From positions 1-47,990 of IMG/VR virus record IMGVR_UViG_3300045051_000258: a stretch of DNA of 47,990 nt. One strand, written 5' to 3'. The position numbers and the translations under genes are program-made. Shown in pieces: positions 1 to 7,110 of this stretch. Numbering within the stretch: position 1 is the first letter of the stretch; the number at the start of each line of letters is the position of its first letter. Source of the DNA: a virus. Under the pieces are notes generated by a model. It ran no database searches. It saw nothing but the letters and a program-made list of their open reading frames with translations, and was not told the origin of the DNA.

Positions 1-96
1 GGAGTTGGAGTAGGAGTGGGAGTGGGAGTAGGAGTGGGAGTTGGAGTAGGAGTTGGAGTAGGAGTAGGAGTGGGAGTTGGAGTAGGAGTGGGAGTA
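1..96. repeat. GGAGTD hexamer array, left part
   Basis: Sixteen tandem copies of GGAGTN, where the sixth base is T, A or G and never C. The same array closes the right end of the window, so the contig was opened inside it. On the plus strand the three frames read (Gly-Val), (Ser-Trp/Arg/Gly) or are stopped. On the minus strand one frame reads (Thr-Pro). GGAG is a Shine-Dalgarno core, so an RNA copy would carry many anti-SD binding sites. Copy number may be collapsed in assembly. Confidence 0.95.
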
Positions 97-121
97 GGGT
101 TTAACTTTTTAAGCAACTTAA

Positions 122-673
122 ATGAAAAATAAATATAAACTCTGGAAGACTATAACACTAGGCAAGAAACCCAACTTAAAAGGTGTAAATATCTCTGACT
201 GGGCACAAGAATTACTGGACAAAACTACCTACTCAAATAAAAAAGAGAAAATAGACTTAGTTAGAGTAACCTTGAGTGATTGGTTTAGCGAAATGCCTAC
301 AACAGATGAAATATACGCCAGGGCTGAAAAGGAAGGATTAGAATTATGCCCCGCCGAAATAGGCCCACAATTAAGAGTAGTTTACAAAGACCAGCCTTTA
401 TATGATTGGTTATATATTGCAATGAAACAAATTACCGATTCCGTCGGCCGTCCGGGCGTCTTCGAGCTCGGTCGGGATGGGGGCGTACCGTGGTTGTATG
501 ACTATTGGGCCGGGCCCGGCTATCGTTGGGGTCTCGACTACGAGGTTGTTTTCCGTCTCCGCAAGTCTCTTAGACACTCTGTTCCTTCCCCTTTGAAACT
601 TAGTTCCTCTGATACTTTGGAAAAAAGAGTAGCAAAGTTAGAAAAAAGGTTAGACAAATTGACCAAGATATGA
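122..673 (+). CDS. 183-aa protein with DGR-like, Trp-rich variable segment
   Basis: Residues 1-100 are an ordinary AT-rich helical domain. Codons from about residue 106 to 147 are suddenly GC-rich and almost free of adenine, encoding alternating fixed Trp/Pro/Phe and variable Gly/Asp/Tyr/Arg residues (for example PWLYDYWAGPGYRW). Residues 165-183 form a Lys/Glu/Leu coiled coil. The pattern resembles a variable region of a diversity-generating retroelement, where template adenines have been replaced. I recall similar small proteins from Patescibacteria genomes but could not check. No reverse transcriptase or template copy is visible in the window. Function unknown; perhaps a ligand-binding surface. 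It is the first gene after the hexamer array and heads the run of small early genes. Confidence 0.7.
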   Translation: MKNKYKLWKTITLGKKPNLKGVNISDWAQELLDKTTYSNKKEKIDLVRVTLSDWFSEMPTTDEIYARAEKEGLELCPAEIGPQLRVVYKDQPLYDWLYIAMKQITDSVGRPGVFELGRDGGVPWLYDYWAGPGYRWGLDYEVVFRLRKSLRHSVPSPLKLSSSDTLEKRVAKLEKRLDKLTKI

Positions 674-692
674 AAAAAATTACCCTAGAAGT

Positions 693-908
693 ATGAAGAA
701 ACTAGAAAAAGACTTTGCGGAGAAACTTGCAACCATATTTGGTTATGTTGAAGAACTTTCACCGAGTACAGGTCTAAAGCAAATATGGAAAAGAAGTGAA
801 TATTTAATGGCGGTTGACTTATTCAAACAAGAAATGCAGAAGGCTTATTCGTTAGGGGTGGAAGATGGAATTGAACTACAAGAGATGCACGAGAAATCAA
901 AAATGTAA
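693..908 (+). CDS. hypothetical 71-aa helical protein
   Basis: Unrecognised. Mostly charged helix, with a Tyr-Ser-Leu-Gly-Val-Glu-Asp-Gly stretch near residue 53. That stretch fits a loose Y..G...G helix pattern which recurs in several small proteins of this region (2803, 3530, 3688). It follows the variable-region gene by 19 bases, so the two are probably co-transcribed. There is no clear Shine-Dalgarno site. Confidence 0.6.
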   Translation: MKKLEKDFAEKLATIFGYVEELSPSTGLKQIWKRSEYLMAVDLFKQEMQKAYSLGVEDGIELQEMHEKSKM

Positions 909-943
909 TTTTAGGAGGAAACGGGCCAAAATATCAAAGGTTT

Positions 944-1087
944 ATGTTAAAAATGTACGGCCAAGAAGTCATTGATGAATTAGAAAAACTTGACGGCCAA
1001 ACCAAACCAATGAAAGTCTATATGTATTTAGAAATTGCTGACACTTATAAGGAAAAATACGAGAGTTTGAAAGAGAAGTATAAATAA
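944..1087 (+). CDS. hypothetical 47-aa protein
   Basis: Short acidic/basic helical protein with no recognised domain. An AGGAGG sequence lies at 913-918, about 25 bases before the ATG, which is too far for normal use. A weaker AAAGG sits directly before it. The ATG at 944 is the only conventional start in frame. A structured intergenic stretch follows. Confidence 0.5.
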   Translation: MLKMYGQEVIDELEKLDGQTKPMKVYMYLEIADTYKEKYESLKEKYK

Positions 1088-1096
1088 GGGTTTTGG

Positions 1097-1161
1097 GGTG
1101 CGGATGGGGATGAGCGAAAGCTATGAACCATAGGGAGCAACGAACCTACTTTGCCCGCACC
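1097..1161 (+). ncRNA. candidate structured RNA
   Basis: A 7-bp closing stem (GGTGCGG at 1097-1103 with CCGCACC at 1155-1161) encloses an AGC-GAAA-GCT GNRA-type hairpin (1113-1122). It also encloses either CTATG-AAC-CATAG (1121-1133) or the alternative TAGG/CCTA pairing (1131-1134 with 1145-1148). The stretch is more GC-rich than its surroundings and lies in a 109-base gap between two genes. It is too short and lacks a T-arm for a tRNA. The alternative pairings could be a switch. Family not recognised. Confidence 0.45.
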
Positions 1162-1196
1162 ACCTAAGCCCTCTAAAGAGGAACTGATTAAAAGAA

Positions 1197-1379
1197 ATGA
1201 TATTTACCGATAGAAATATGATAAACAAAATAAAAGTCTTTATAGGTAAAAGTTGGCTATGGTTTATTCTGCGATTGGGTGCGGAAAAATGGGTTGGGGT
1301 TTCCTATGATAAGACACCACGGGTTTGGAGGCTAATAAATTCTTTTACGATGTGGTTGCATGAAAATCTATATGACTAA
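1197..1379 (+). CDS. hypothetical 60-aa Trp-rich protein
   Basis: Small protein with seven Trp residues and a moderately hydrophobic middle, not clearly membrane-spanning. No family recognised. It follows the structured RNA candidate, which could act as its leader. A GAGGAA sequence about 15 bases upstream is a poor ribosome site; the later Met at codon 8 is an alternative start. Confidence 0.5.
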   Translation: MIFTDRNMINKIKVFIGKSWLWFILRLGAEKWVGVSYDKTPRVWRLINSFTMWLHENLYD

Positions 1380-1397
1380 TCCCAAAGTAACAGGTAT

Positions 1398-1616
1398 ATG
1401 AAATTAACGGAAACACTTTTAAGAATTGTTGACAGGTTACCAGAATACGAAAGTTATGTAACCAGAGATAACCTAATAGATGCTATTTGTGGCGAGTTTG
1501 GGTTGTGTGTTAGTTGTAAAAAGAGAAAAGTTCCTAAAGCCATTAGAGGAGATGGCTGGTATCCACAGTTTTGTAATGTTTGTGCCAAAAAACTAGAAAG
1601 GCATTTAGGTTTATGA
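1398..1616 (+). CDS. 72-aa zinc-ribbon protein
   Basis: Cys37-x2-Cys40 and Cys59-x2-Cys62 form a four-cysteine zinc ribbon with a basic loop (KKRK). The N-terminal 30 residues are helical. Such phage microproteins often bind nucleic acid or host factors, but no specific role can be given. The stop TGA overlaps the ATG of the next gene, showing translational coupling. Confidence 0.65.
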   Translation: MKLTETLLRIVDRLPEYESYVTRDNLIDAICGEFGLCVSCKKRKVPKAIRGDGWYPQFCNVCAKKLERHLGL

Positions 1617-1855
1617 ACCAACCAGTAGATAAAAGAGAGATAGAGATATTAAGAAAATTGAGAAAAGAAGTTATTGCTATGAGGCAAAGGATTTTTATTC
1701 CAATAGATGAGGTTGAGGGCGACCAGTCGGATGAACTAGTTGCTATGCAGTCCGCTAGTGTCCACATTCAAGAAATGATTAGAGCGAGCTACAAAAACGA
1801 AGGTTATCAAAGAGCTTTAATTGATGTTCTTGACGCAATAGACAAACTAAAATGA
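1613..1855 (+). CDS. hypothetical 80-aa helical protein
   Basis: The start at 1613 is chosen because its ATG overlaps the preceding stop (ATGA), as throughout this operon. A longer reading from 1580 would run through the previous gene. The protein is highly charged and predicted helical, ending in a Leu/Ile/Asp-rich helix. No motif recognised. Confidence 0.6.
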   Translation: MNQPVDKREIEILRKLRKEVIAMRQRIFIPIDEVEGDQSDELVAMQSASVHIQEMIRASYKNEGYQRALIDVLDAIDKLK

Positions 1856-2160
1856 AACCATCTAGTTTAAAGGAATTGAAAGAGGAGTTTGAGAAGAAGT
1901 TTTTGATGTCTTTGTTACCGTTATTACCCATGATTCCGAACCGTAACTTAATAACCGAAATAGAAGAATTTATATCCTTAAACCTCCAAGACTCATTAAG
2001 GGAGCAGAAAGAGGAGATAATTAAAAAGGTTTGGAATTTAGATAATCCATACCTACATAGTTTAGAGCCTGGAAGTAAAAAGGAATATAACCCCGATGCT
2101 TGGCACGATTGGGAGGCTTGCAAAGAACAGGTTGTAACCCTTTTAGAAGGAGATGAATGA
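1852..2160 (+). CDS. hypothetical 102-aa protein
   Basis: ATGA-coupled to both neighbours. Acidic and helical, with a C-terminal WHDWEACKEQ segment. No membrane segment and no recognised domain. Codon use matches adjacent genes. Confidence 0.6.
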   Translation: MKPSSLKELKEEFEKKFLMSLLPLLPMIPNRNLITEIEEFISLNLQDSLREQKEEIIKKVWNLDNPYLHSLEPGSKKEYNPDAWHDWEACKEQVVTLLEGDE

Positions 2161-2309
2161 AAAAAAGATATATTGACTTGAAATTAGAACTTTGTCCGCA
2201 TGGACATGTCTACTGTACCTGTAAATCTAGATTTAAAACTGAACTTAGAAAATTGATTGAACTTGACGCTATTGAGATGAGAAGTTCTCTTAAATTTAAT
2301 AACCAATAA
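2157..2309 (+). CDS. 50-aa protein with Cys/His cluster
   Basis: The ATG overlaps the previous stop. The sequence CPHGHVYCTC holds three Cys and two His in ten residues, a likely metal-binding knuckle, followed by a basic helix. No family recognised. The length and overlap pattern match the other coupled microgenes here. Confidence 0.55.
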   Translation: MKKRYIDLKLELCPHGHVYCTCKSRFKTELRKLIELDAIEMRSSLKFNNQ

Positions 2310-2311
2310 AC

Positions 2312-2638
2312 ATGTCTAATACAAAACCTGAAAAATGGGAGGGGATATTTATGAAGGAAGTTGTTTATCCCCACAATCAAAATCGCAAGAACAGAATGGA
2401 TGACAAAGGTAAAGAAATCTTAATAACTGGATTTGATGTGGTCATGGTTAATAAAACAAAATCCTTCATCCACAAATTATTAGCTAAAGAGAGGAAAAAT
2501 TTAGAAGAGGAAGCGTGGGCTTCTCATATAGACGAAATAAATAAGGAAGATGGAGGAAAATATGAGACCTATAAAGAAGCTAAAGCATTTAATGAAGCTC
2601 TTGATTTAGTAATAAGTTTTTTGAACTCACAAAAATGA
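2312..2638 (+). CDS. hypothetical 108-aa protein
   Basis: The start at 2312 is two bases after the preceding stop. An internal ATG at 2351 has a much better ribosome site (GGAGGGG eight bases upstream), so a 95-aa form is quite possible. The protein is charged and mainly helical, without a recognised motif. Its stop is ATGA-coupled to the next gene. Confidence 0.6.
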   Translation: MSNTKPEKWEGIFMKEVVYPHNQNRKNRMDDKGKEILITGFDVVMVNKTKSFIHKLLAKERKNLEEEAWASHIDEINKEDGGKYETYKEAKAFNEALDLVISFLNSQK

Positions 2639-2790
2639 ATAACAAAAATAAAATAAATACGAGTGAGACTCTAATTGCGAAAGACGAATTGTTTAGACGA
2701 GCCATTCACCGTATTAGCGATGAAGATAGGAGAATAAGACGAATGTCTAATAGAGAATTGGAAGAAATTATAAGTAAGGCTAACCCATGA
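2635..2790 (+). CDS. hypothetical 51-aa basic protein
   Basis: ATGA-coupled to the previous gene. Arg-rich helical peptide with a RRIRRMSNRELEE stretch. No recognised family. Could be a nucleic-acid or host-protein binding microprotein, but nothing in the sequence decides this. Confidence 0.5.
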   Translation: MNNKNKINTSETLIAKDELFRRAIHRISDEDRRIRRMSNRELEEIISKANP

Positions 2791-2802
2791 CTAAATAGAA
2801 GA

Positions 2803-3039
2803 ATGAAGAAAAAAAAGATAAATTACAATAAGAAAATAGAAATTAAGGACGCATTAAGACTTTCGGTCGGTAGGGTTGATGAAGCGGAAAAGACGGGACG
2901 TTTCATACAAATTAGATATGGGCGTAAAGCAAGTAGTCTCTTTCTTCAAGGATTCAGGTATGCACGGAATAAATTACAAGAATCCAAAGATTATCTAATT
3001 GAGGAGATTATGAAAAATGATAAAAACAATAAGACCTAG
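2803..3039 (+). CDS. hypothetical 78-aa basic protein
   Basis: Lys-rich N terminus and a helix containing LFLQGFRYARNKLQE. This resembles in pattern the YFYQKGYRAGRKAEE helix of the protein at 3688, suggesting a shared fold or duplication. The end overlaps the next gene by 23 bases. Function unknown. Confidence 0.55.
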   Translation: MKKKKINYNKKIEIKDALRLSVGRVDEAEKTGRFIQIRYGRKASSLFLQGFRYARNKLQESKDYLIEEIMKNDKNNKT

Positions 3040-3169
3040 ATTTAATAAATCTGAAGTGAGACTAATATTACATGTTTACAAAGAGTTTTTTAGATTCTAT
3101 CCCGAACTCTCAAAGCCAGCAAAAGAATATTTTATGAAAATTCCAAACAAACTTAAAAAACTTATATGA
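3017..3169 (+). CDS. hypothetical 50-aa basic protein
   Basis: The ATG at 3017 lies inside the end of the upstream gene, and the stop is ATGA-coupled to the zinc protein downstream. Aromatic and basic residues alternate (EFFRFYPEL). No family recognised. Its placement between two overlapping neighbours supports it as real. Confidence 0.5.
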   Translation: MIKTIRPRFNKSEVRLILHVYKEFFRFYPELSKPAKEYFMKIPNKLKKLI

Positions 3170-3348
3170 CACACTCAAAAAGGAAGAAGGAAAATAAAGT
3201 TATATCTCTTGGAAAAGCATATTGCGAAGATTGTGGGAAAGAAGATTGTATAGAGGAAGTTCGTTATGAATGTCTGGGTTGTACTCGTTGCAAAACGGAA
3301 CATGTAAGTTTTAGGGGGATAGATAAATTTATAAAGGCTATATGTTGA
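3166..3348 (+). CDS. 60-aa zinc-binding protein
   Basis: Six Cys arranged as CEDCGKEDC, CLGC and CTRC-type pairs, consistent with one or two zinc sites. Starts at an ATGA overlap. The basic N terminus (SKRKKENK) could touch nucleic acid. No named family recognised. Confidence 0.6.
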   Translation: MTHSKRKKENKVISLGKAYCEDCGKEDCIEEVRYECLGCTRCKTEHVSFRGIDKFIKAIC

Positions 3349-3533
3349 CAACAAAAAAGATAGAGATGGAGTGTGAATGTTTTTGTGAACGGGTATCTTT
3401 TGAAATGGACGAAGATGGGTTTCTTTATATAGCCATAGCCGATAGGGTGCGAGGAAGGCCTAAATGGCACGAAATTGTATTATACGGAGAAAAAATAGAT
3501 AAGTTGAGAGAAATATTAAACCAAAGAAAATGA
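3342..3533 (+). CDS. hypothetical 63-aa protein
   Basis: Overlaps the previous gene by seven bases. The centre looks like a small beta sheet (FLYIAIADR) and carries CECFC near the start. No recognised domain. Ends in an ATGA overlap with the next microgene. Confidence 0.55.
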   Translation: MLTTKKIEMECECFCERVSFEMDEDGFLYIAIADRVRGRPKWHEIVLYGEKIDKLREILNQRK

Positions 3534-3691
3534 ATAACCCTTACACATTAAAATATTTAAACAAGGTATTCAAGACACCAAGGTTTAAGAAGTTTCTGGT
3601 AGAGTTGGATAAAGCATATAAAGAAGGTCAAGAGGAATGGCACAAACATGAAATGACAGGGTTAGAACAGAAAGAGGACCAAAGAAAATGA
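3530..3691 (+). CDS. hypothetical 53-aa protein
   Basis: ATGA-coupled at both ends. Basic N-terminal half, then a YKEGQEEWHKHE helix similar in pattern to those of neighbouring small proteins. No function can be assigned. Confidence 0.5.
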   Translation: MNNPYTLKYLNKVFKTPRFKKFLVELDKAYKEGQEEWHKHEMTGLEQKEDQRK

Positions 3692-3960
3692 TGAGAATGA
3701 GAAAAATGAAACTAAGCGAAGATTTATGGCTTGAACTTGAAGGTACGTTTCAGCCGATTTTACATAAAGGAGAAAGTACATGGAGTGATACTGTACGGAT
3801 TATATTTAAGGTAAAAGAGTATTTTTATCAAAAGGGGTATAGGGCTGGAAGGAAGGCTGAAGAAAGACTTATTAAACGGTCTCAAAGTGTGAGACTCCCA
3901 ATGGAATATATTCGTGTAAATACAAAAATCAAGACTCTAGCAGATGACTATAAACCCTGA
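3688..3960 (+). CDS. hypothetical 90-aa protein
   Basis: Several ATGs cluster at the start (residues 1, 2, 4 and 7); the first is coupled to the previous stop. The region around residues 47-62 (YFYQKGYRAGRKAEER) gives the clearest example of the recurrent Y..GY..G helix in this operon. No recognised family. Confidence 0.55.
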   Translation: MMRMRKMKLSEDLWLELEGTFQPILHKGESTWSDTVRIIFKVKEYFYQKGYRAGRKAEERLIKRSQSVRLPMEYIRVNTKIKTLADDYKP

Positions 3961-3986
3961 GTGGATACAGTTCTTAGGAAAAGAAA

Positions 3987-4133
3987 ATGAAAGTTAAAAG
4001 GTGTATTAGATGCCACAAGGAGGGAAAGTTTCATGACGAACTCTGTGGCAGATGTAAAAGTATATTACATCAAAGAGTATTGTATAAGGCTACTAATCCA
4101 CTTGGGAATGTGGTTCGGAAAAAGAACTTGTAG
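3987..4133 (+). CDS. 48-aa zinc-ribbon microprotein
   Basis: Two pairs, CIRC near residue 6 and CGRC near residue 20, make a minimal four-cysteine zinc ribbon in a basic protein. It begins 26 bases after the preceding stop with a weak AGGAAAAG site. It is the last gene before an apparent promoter at 4155-4183. Confidence 0.55.
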   Translation: MKVKRCIRCHKEGKFHDELCGRCKSILHQRVLYKATNPLGNVVRKKNL

Positions 4134-4154
4134 GTAAATGAAAAAAGTTATCCC

Positions 4155-4183
4155 TTTTCAAAATAGGGTGTTTGATATATAAT
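4155..4183 (+). promoter_or_regulatory. sigma70-type promoter
   Basis: TTTTCA at 4155-4160 and a perfect TATAAT at 4178-4183 with a 17-base spacer. The predicted start near 4190 leaves only about 10 bases before the ATG at 4200, and there is no Shine-Dalgarno site. This suggests a nearly leaderless mRNA for the block that includes the nuclease and DNA-binding genes. Confidence 0.6.
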
Positions 4184-4199
4184 GGCGTAAACAATATCT

Positions 4200-4499
4200 A
4201 TGCCCAGATATTCCAAGAGTTTTATTAAAGTAGCAGACCCTTATAGTTTGCTCGCTTTAAACGTCTTCTTGGAAGCGTTCAGAGATATAGAATGTTATTT
4301 TAACGGAATAGGAAGCTACGAGGAACGATTAGAAGGTAAAAAGAGCATCAATTGGATGAGAAAGATGGAGGGTAATTTCAGAGTATTAAGTCTAGCAGCC
4401 GACTATTACTCAACAGAAGAAATACACGCCCTCTGTATGAGAAAGATAAACCAAATCAGGAAAGAAGCATACGATGCAAAACACGGAATGGGAAGATAA
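4200..4499 (+). CDS. hypothetical 99-aa protein
   Basis: First gene after the promoter at 4155-4183. Helical and rich in aromatic and charged residues, with no recognised motif. The last 26 bases overlap the start of the nuclease-like gene, so the two are probably made together. Confidence 0.6.
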   Translation: MPRYSKSFIKVADPYSLLALNVFLEAFRDIECYFNGIGSYEERLEGKKSINWMRKMEGNFRVLSLAADYYSTEEIHALCMRKINQIRKEAYDAKHGMGR

Positions 4500-4938
4500 G
4501 ATAAAAAGAGCAAGAGAAGTTGAACGGGAAATACTGCTTTGGTACAGACAAACAGACCCTCAAGCTAAACTTACCGAAGGCTATAATGCCGACTGCGACA
4601 TTATTGGCCCCAAAGGCTCCATAGAGGTTAAGGAAGACCGTATGGCTCATCAGACTGGTAACTATGCACTTGAATATGAAACACACGATGGAAGGCCTTC
4701 AGGGTACGCAGGAACTAAGGCTAACATTTTCGCTTTAGTTGATTGGGAGTATGTATGTTTAATGGACATTCATGTTTTAAAAGACATCATTAACTCAATG
4801 GAAATTAAAAAAAGCATCAACATGGGTCAAGTTTTCACCGACGGTAAGACTAATAAGGGTTGGTTGATTCCTCGAGAGAAGATATTAAACAATGGCTCAG
4901 TCACTGTTATGGAGCGATGGTTCCCAGTTGCTGGTTGA
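4474..4938 (+). CDS. PD-(D/E)XK-type nuclease-like protein
   Basis: 154 aa. An N-terminal helix with E is followed by a YNADCDIIGPKGSIEVKED stretch. This fits the D...(E/D)xK core of the PD-(D/E)XK nuclease fold: Asp in the first strand, then Glu-Val-Lys. Members act as restriction-like, Holliday-junction or recombination nucleases. Which of these applies here cannot be told from sequence. Neighbours (putative DNA-binding and MerR-like proteins) suit a DNA-metabolism role. It may be one of very few DNA enzymes this phage encodes besides terminase. Confidence 0.6.
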   Translation: MQNTEWEDKIKRAREVEREILLWYRQTDPQAKLTEGYNADCDIIGPKGSIEVKEDRMAHQTGNYALEYETHDGRPSGYAGTKANIFALVDWEYVCLMDIHVLKDIINSMEIKKSINMGQVFTDGKTNKGWLIPREKILNNGSVTVMERWFPVAG

Positions 4939-4997
4939 GTTAGGCGGAAGCTGAGTCTTAACAACTCAACAACTACCCGCCTCCGTCTAATTAAATT

Positions 4998-5531
4998 ATG
5001 AAAGAAGAAGAACACAAAATTAAGTCATGGGAAGAGTTTTTGACAGAAGGTATGGCCGCTAGAGAGGCTAAGGATGATTCGAACTGGAAACTCGGAGACC
5101 TAGCACTTGAAGTTGCAAAAGATTATGGTGAGGATTCAATAGGCAAGTTTGCTTACGGGATTAGTGTACCTAAAAAGAGTCTGATGAATAACCGAACTGT
5201 TGCTAAAAGATTCCCATTAGAACTTAGAAGTAAGTACAAGAAACTGAGCTGGAGTCATTTCGAAGCCGTAAGCGCTGAGAAGATTGAAAGACCTGAGGTT
5301 TGGCTAGAGAAGGCTGATAATGATGAGCTGAGTGTAGAAAGTTTACGAAAAGCAATCAACGAAGCCTATCCTAGTATCGGTCAACCTGATTTAAATGATG
5401 ACCCACCTGAAGTGTATAGGTGTGAAGAGTGTGGTAGGTGGAGGCTTAAAGACACGAGTAGTTTAGAAATTTGCCGTGGACATTACAAAATAGTTAAAAA
5501 AGGAAGTGAGTTCACACAAGAATATACATAA
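4998..5531 (+). CDS. putative DNA-binding protein with zinc ribbon
   Basis: 177 aa. The middle (about residues 60-115) reads like the helix-turn-helix-containing phage proteins in which a LSWSHFEAV segment is followed by LSVESLRKAI; I recognise this pattern as common in phage DNA-binding or ParB-like accessory proteins. The C terminus has CEECGRWR and a further Cys/His (CRGH) for zinc. Probably a regulator or replication accessory factor. Sits two bases before the MerR-like gene. Confidence 0.5.
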   Translation: MKEEEHKIKSWEEFLTEGMAAREAKDDSNWKLGDLALEVAKDYGEDSIGKFAYGISVPKKSLMNNRTVAKRFPLELRSKYKKLSWSHFEAVSAEKIERPEVWLEKADNDELSVESLRKAINEAYPSIGQPDLNDDPPEVYRCEECGRWRLKDTSSLEICRGHYKIVKKGSEFTQEYT

Positions 5532-5533
5532 AA

Positions 5534-5752
5534 ATGAAAATGAAGTTAGAAAATCCATATAAATACAAGACACCAGACCTTTGTAGACTCTTAGGAGTTA
5601 CTCGCATGACTTTATACAACTGGGAACAACAGGGAATATTCTCGCCTCCTCGCAATTTAGCTGGAGACAGGGTATTCACTGAAGTTCAGTTAAAAGAAAT
5701 AGCTAAGGCAATGGGACCTGGAGGAAGTGGTCATTGGATTTTTGAAGGATAG
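5534..5752 (+). CDS. MerR-like HTH regulator
   Basis: 72 aa. Residues about 8-45 have the MerR-type pattern: TPDLCRLLGVTRMTLYNWE followed by a QQGIFSPPRN wing. Only the DNA-binding domain is present, as in phage excisionase or small repressor proteins. It is the last plus-strand gene, ending at the convergent junction with the late operon. A role in early/late control or in excision is inference. Confidence 0.7.
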   Translation: MKMKLENPYKYKTPDLCRLLGVTRMTLYNWEQQGIFSPPRNLAGDRVFTEVQLKEIAKAMGPGGSGHWIFEG

Positions 5753-5808
5753 TTACTTAATTAAGACTAAAACTATAGTGACTAGTTGTAAGAATATGGA
5801 CAAGTATG

Positions 5809-5823
5809 CTAGGAGTATCCTAG
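5809..5823. terminator. hairpin at convergent junction
   Basis: CTAGGA-GTA-TCCTAG, a perfect 6-bp stem with a 3-base loop, lies between the converging plus-strand and minus-strand units. No adjacent T tract, so termination strength is uncertain. Confidence 0.4.
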
Positions 5824-5849
5824 ATACCATAAATTCGGATTGATTCTTC

Positions 5850-5866
5850 GGTATGAATTTCATACC
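5850..5866. terminator. palindromic hairpin overlapping a stop codon
   Basis: GGTATGAA-T-TTCATACC is an 8-bp perfect stem that covers the stop codon of the minus-strand gene at 5860. On the plus strand it is followed by TTTA. It is well placed to stop both converging transcripts, but the T run is short. Confidence 0.5.
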
Positions 5867-6135
5867 TTTACATATTTAGCCTCATCACTCCATTTTGAAA
5901 ATAAGTCATAAAAAGCGTTGAGTATGTAAAGAATCATGGCTCCAGTCACCATCCCATCAACTATAAAATCTGTAGGTTGAAACCCATCTTTTCCCACACC
6001 TGCTATTACCGCACCAAAGTAAATAAGTCCTAGAGGGGCTAAGAATTGTCGGGCATTTAAGAGCCACTTTTCAACATCTTGTTTGGTCAGAACGAATCTT
6101 TCCGACTTAACAGCTTTGATTTCTACTTTTTCCAT
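5860..6135 (-). CDS. 91-aa protein with two membrane segments (holin candidate)
   Basis: Two hydrophobic segments (about residues 31-48 and 58-77) joined by a short polar loop, with a basic N terminus and charged C terminus. This is the size and topology of small holins, but also of many unrelated phage membrane proteins. It is the last gene of the late operon, downstream of the M23 hydrolase, which supports a lysis role. Confidence 0.5.
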   Translation of the reverse strand: MEKVEIKAVKSERFVLTKQDVEKWLLNARQFLAPLGLIYFGAVIAGVGKDGFQPTDFIVDGMVTGAMILYILNAFYDLFSKWSDEAKYVKV

Positions 6136-6164
6136 AATTATCTACCTGGGCCCCGTCCTCCGAC

Positions 6165-6398
6165 CTAAATAACACCAAATATCCTAAGAATAATCAAATC
6201 AATTATAAAAACCATTATTATGTGTTCAGCCCTATCCTTACCTTTGTAAAAAAAATACCAATTGAATATATATTTCATAGTTTTTCTAAAACCTCTCTTT
6301 TTTCTGGCAAGCCAAAGGTCTGATGGGCGTGCAATCTCATCAAATTCTTTGATTTTTGCTTCAAGTCTGCGTGTTTCACCTTTCGTCATATTTGCCAA
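6165..6398 (-). CDS. 77-aa C-tail-anchored membrane protein
   Basis: A basic, charged N-terminal 50 residues followed by a single C-terminal hydrophobic segment (about 59-77) rich in Ile. Lies between the M23 hydrolase gene and the two-membrane-segment gene. Might be a lysis accessory or membrane anchor. No family recognised. Confidence 0.5.
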   Translation of the reverse strand: MANMTKGETRRLEAKIKEFDEIARPSDLWLARKKRGFRKTMKYIFNWYFFYKGKDRAEHIIMVFIIDLIILRIFGVI

Positions 6399-6417
6399 CT
6401 TTTAAACTGGTTGGCAA

Positions 6418-7110
6418 TCAGCCCAATGCCACCTTAGCATTCTGGATACGTGCTTTCAGAGCGTTAATTTCATTATTTTTGTTACTCAAATCCACCCTCT
6501 GTGCTTGCATAACGGACCTCGCCGCTTGCAACTCCATTATACCAAACCCATCACCAAAGTCATATTTCGATTGGTCTGAAACTGGAGGGGTTGGTGCGGG
6601 AACAGGTGCTTGTGTCCAAGTCTCTAAGAAAGTGACAGGATTTTCCCACTTAGCGTTTAACTCTGTATCATTATGAGCAATAGAGTCTATTCCACCATTT
6701 GTGGCGGGGTCTACTTTCCAAATAGAAAAGTGTAAATGGGCTGAAGGAGAATTGCCGCTTTTTCCTAACTCCGCCACCTTTTGGCCTTCTGTAACCGCCT
6801 GTGAGCTATTAAGAAAGGCATTCTCGCCTGCATGTGCATACATACACCATCTCACACCCCAAGGGCCGTTAATTTTGATTACGAGATGTCTCCCAAAACC
6901 TGTTGTGGGGTGTGAACCATAGTGATAGTAAACTACATCCCCATTTGCTATAGCATACAAAGACTGACCCAAGTCTGTATCCCCGCCTGTTTTAAGGTTT
7001 AAGTCCAGTCCTTCATGTCTACCATAAGTGGTAACTGCCCCAAAGCCTTGAGCGATATACCAATCGTTGTCGAAAGAATCTTTAGTTGGTGCAACAGGTC
7101 CAAATCTCAT
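6418..7110 (-). CDS. M23-family peptidoglycan endopeptidase (endolysin)
   Basis: 230 aa. Zinc-site residues of the LytM/M23 family are visible: His32-x3-Asp36 (HEGLD) and His125-x-His127 (HLH), with His93 (YAH) between them. The GYGxHLVI-type strand is also present (GFGRHLVIKI). The C terminus (about 195-230) is a predicted coiled coil instead of a cell-wall-binding repeat. There is no signal peptide, so export needs a holin or the virion. The ATG overlaps the stop of the upstream 32-aa gene. M23 enzymes cleave peptide bridges of peptidoglycan, so the host has a murein wall. Confidence 0.85.
   Translation of the reverse strand: MRFGPVAPTKDSFDNDWYIAQGFGAVTTYGRHEGLDLNLKTGGDTDLGQSLYAIANGDVVYYHYGSHPTTGFGRHLVIKINGPWGVRWCMYAHAGENAFLNSSQAVTEGQKVAELGKSGNSPSAHLHFSIWKVDPATNGGIDSIAHNDTELNAKWENPVTFLETWTQAPVPAPTPPVSDQSKYDFGDGFGIMELQAARSVMQAQRVDLSNKNNEINALKARIQNAKVALG

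Noticed and set aside
1-96. CRISPR array
   Set aside because: Six-base units without spacers; no cas genes. No CRISPR-like array elsewhere.
122-673. Complete diversity-generating retroelement
   Set aside because: No reverse transcriptase frame (YxDD) and no template repeat recognised in the window.
1097-1161. Possible tRNA
   Set aside because: The closing stem is right in length but the body is too short, T-arm and T-loop are absent, and position 33 is wrong.
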